Of a stretch of DNA of 5,105 nt, positions 5,056 to 5,105 are shown piece by piece. The stretch is from positions 1 to 5,105 of the forward strand of contig JAUJMI010000048.1 of assembly GCA_030446945.1 (NCBI GenBank). Direction: 5' to 3'. Made by a program: the position numbers and the translations under genes. The notes beneath the pieces were generated by a model. It was not told the origin of the DNA. It saw nothing but the letters and a program-made list of their open reading frames with translations, and searched no databases. Position 1 is the first letter of the stretch. Each line of letters opens with the position of its first letter. This stretch comes from Longimicrobium sp. (GTDB lineage Bacteria > Gemmatimonadota > Gemmatimonadetes > Longimicrobiales > Longimicrobiaceae).

Positions 5056-5105
5056 GTGTCCTCGCGGGGTTCGTCGCCGGACGGCGGAGGTGCCGCGGCG
5101 CTGCA
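5056..5105 (-). other. 5' flank of the lipoprotease gene
   Basis: The minus-strand sequence before the start carries GAGGA (5059-5063), the ribosome binding site. The remaining bases to the window end are GC-rich, and I see no convincing -10/-35 pair, so the promoter is probably outside the window. Confidence 0.4.

Overview
This is a very GC-rich bacterial window. A lipobox-bearing secreted metalloprotease of a style I associate with Gemmatimonadota, the Ser/Pro/Arg-rich hypothetical proteins and the hairpin-rich intergenic DNA all suggest Gemmatimonadota, perhaps Longimicrobiaceae. That placement is inference; no rRNA or other phylogenetic marker except IF-1 is present. The first ~200 bases look like a poor contig end, so the window is probably the tip of a draft or metagenome contig.

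Layout. Bases 1-200 are G/C homopolymer-rich DNA with no credible gene. Bases 200-510 are also gene-free and hold a cluster of palindromes plus a terminator-like hairpin. On the minus strand come infA (968-1186, translation initiation factor IF-1, TTG start) and, 73 nt downstream, a small protein with an SH3/CarD-like core and an acidic tail (511-894). A 181-nt divergent region (1187-1367) holds stacked hairpins. One is a textbook intrinsic terminator pointing INTO infA and ending only 35 nt before its start codon, so infA may be controlled by attenuation. On the plus strand, 1368-2609 encodes a 413-aa coiled-coil protein with a PD-(D/E)XK nuclease-like core. It converges on a small minus-strand gene with a CxCx5CxxC cluster (2789-3181). 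The space between them holds a 3 x 8-bp repeat that forms a strong terminator for the minus-strand gene. Finally, 3362-5050 (minus) encodes a secreted lipoprotein with an HEFEH zinc-protease site, followed by a very GC-rich hairpin.

The genes do not form one obvious system. infA and its downstream neighbour are a plausible two-gene operon. The nuclease, the Cys-cluster protein and the lipoprotease appear to be separate units. The parts most worth a second look are the leader and terminator in front of infA, the solitary coiled-coil/nuclease protein, and the intergenic palindromes, one of which doubles as a transcription terminator.
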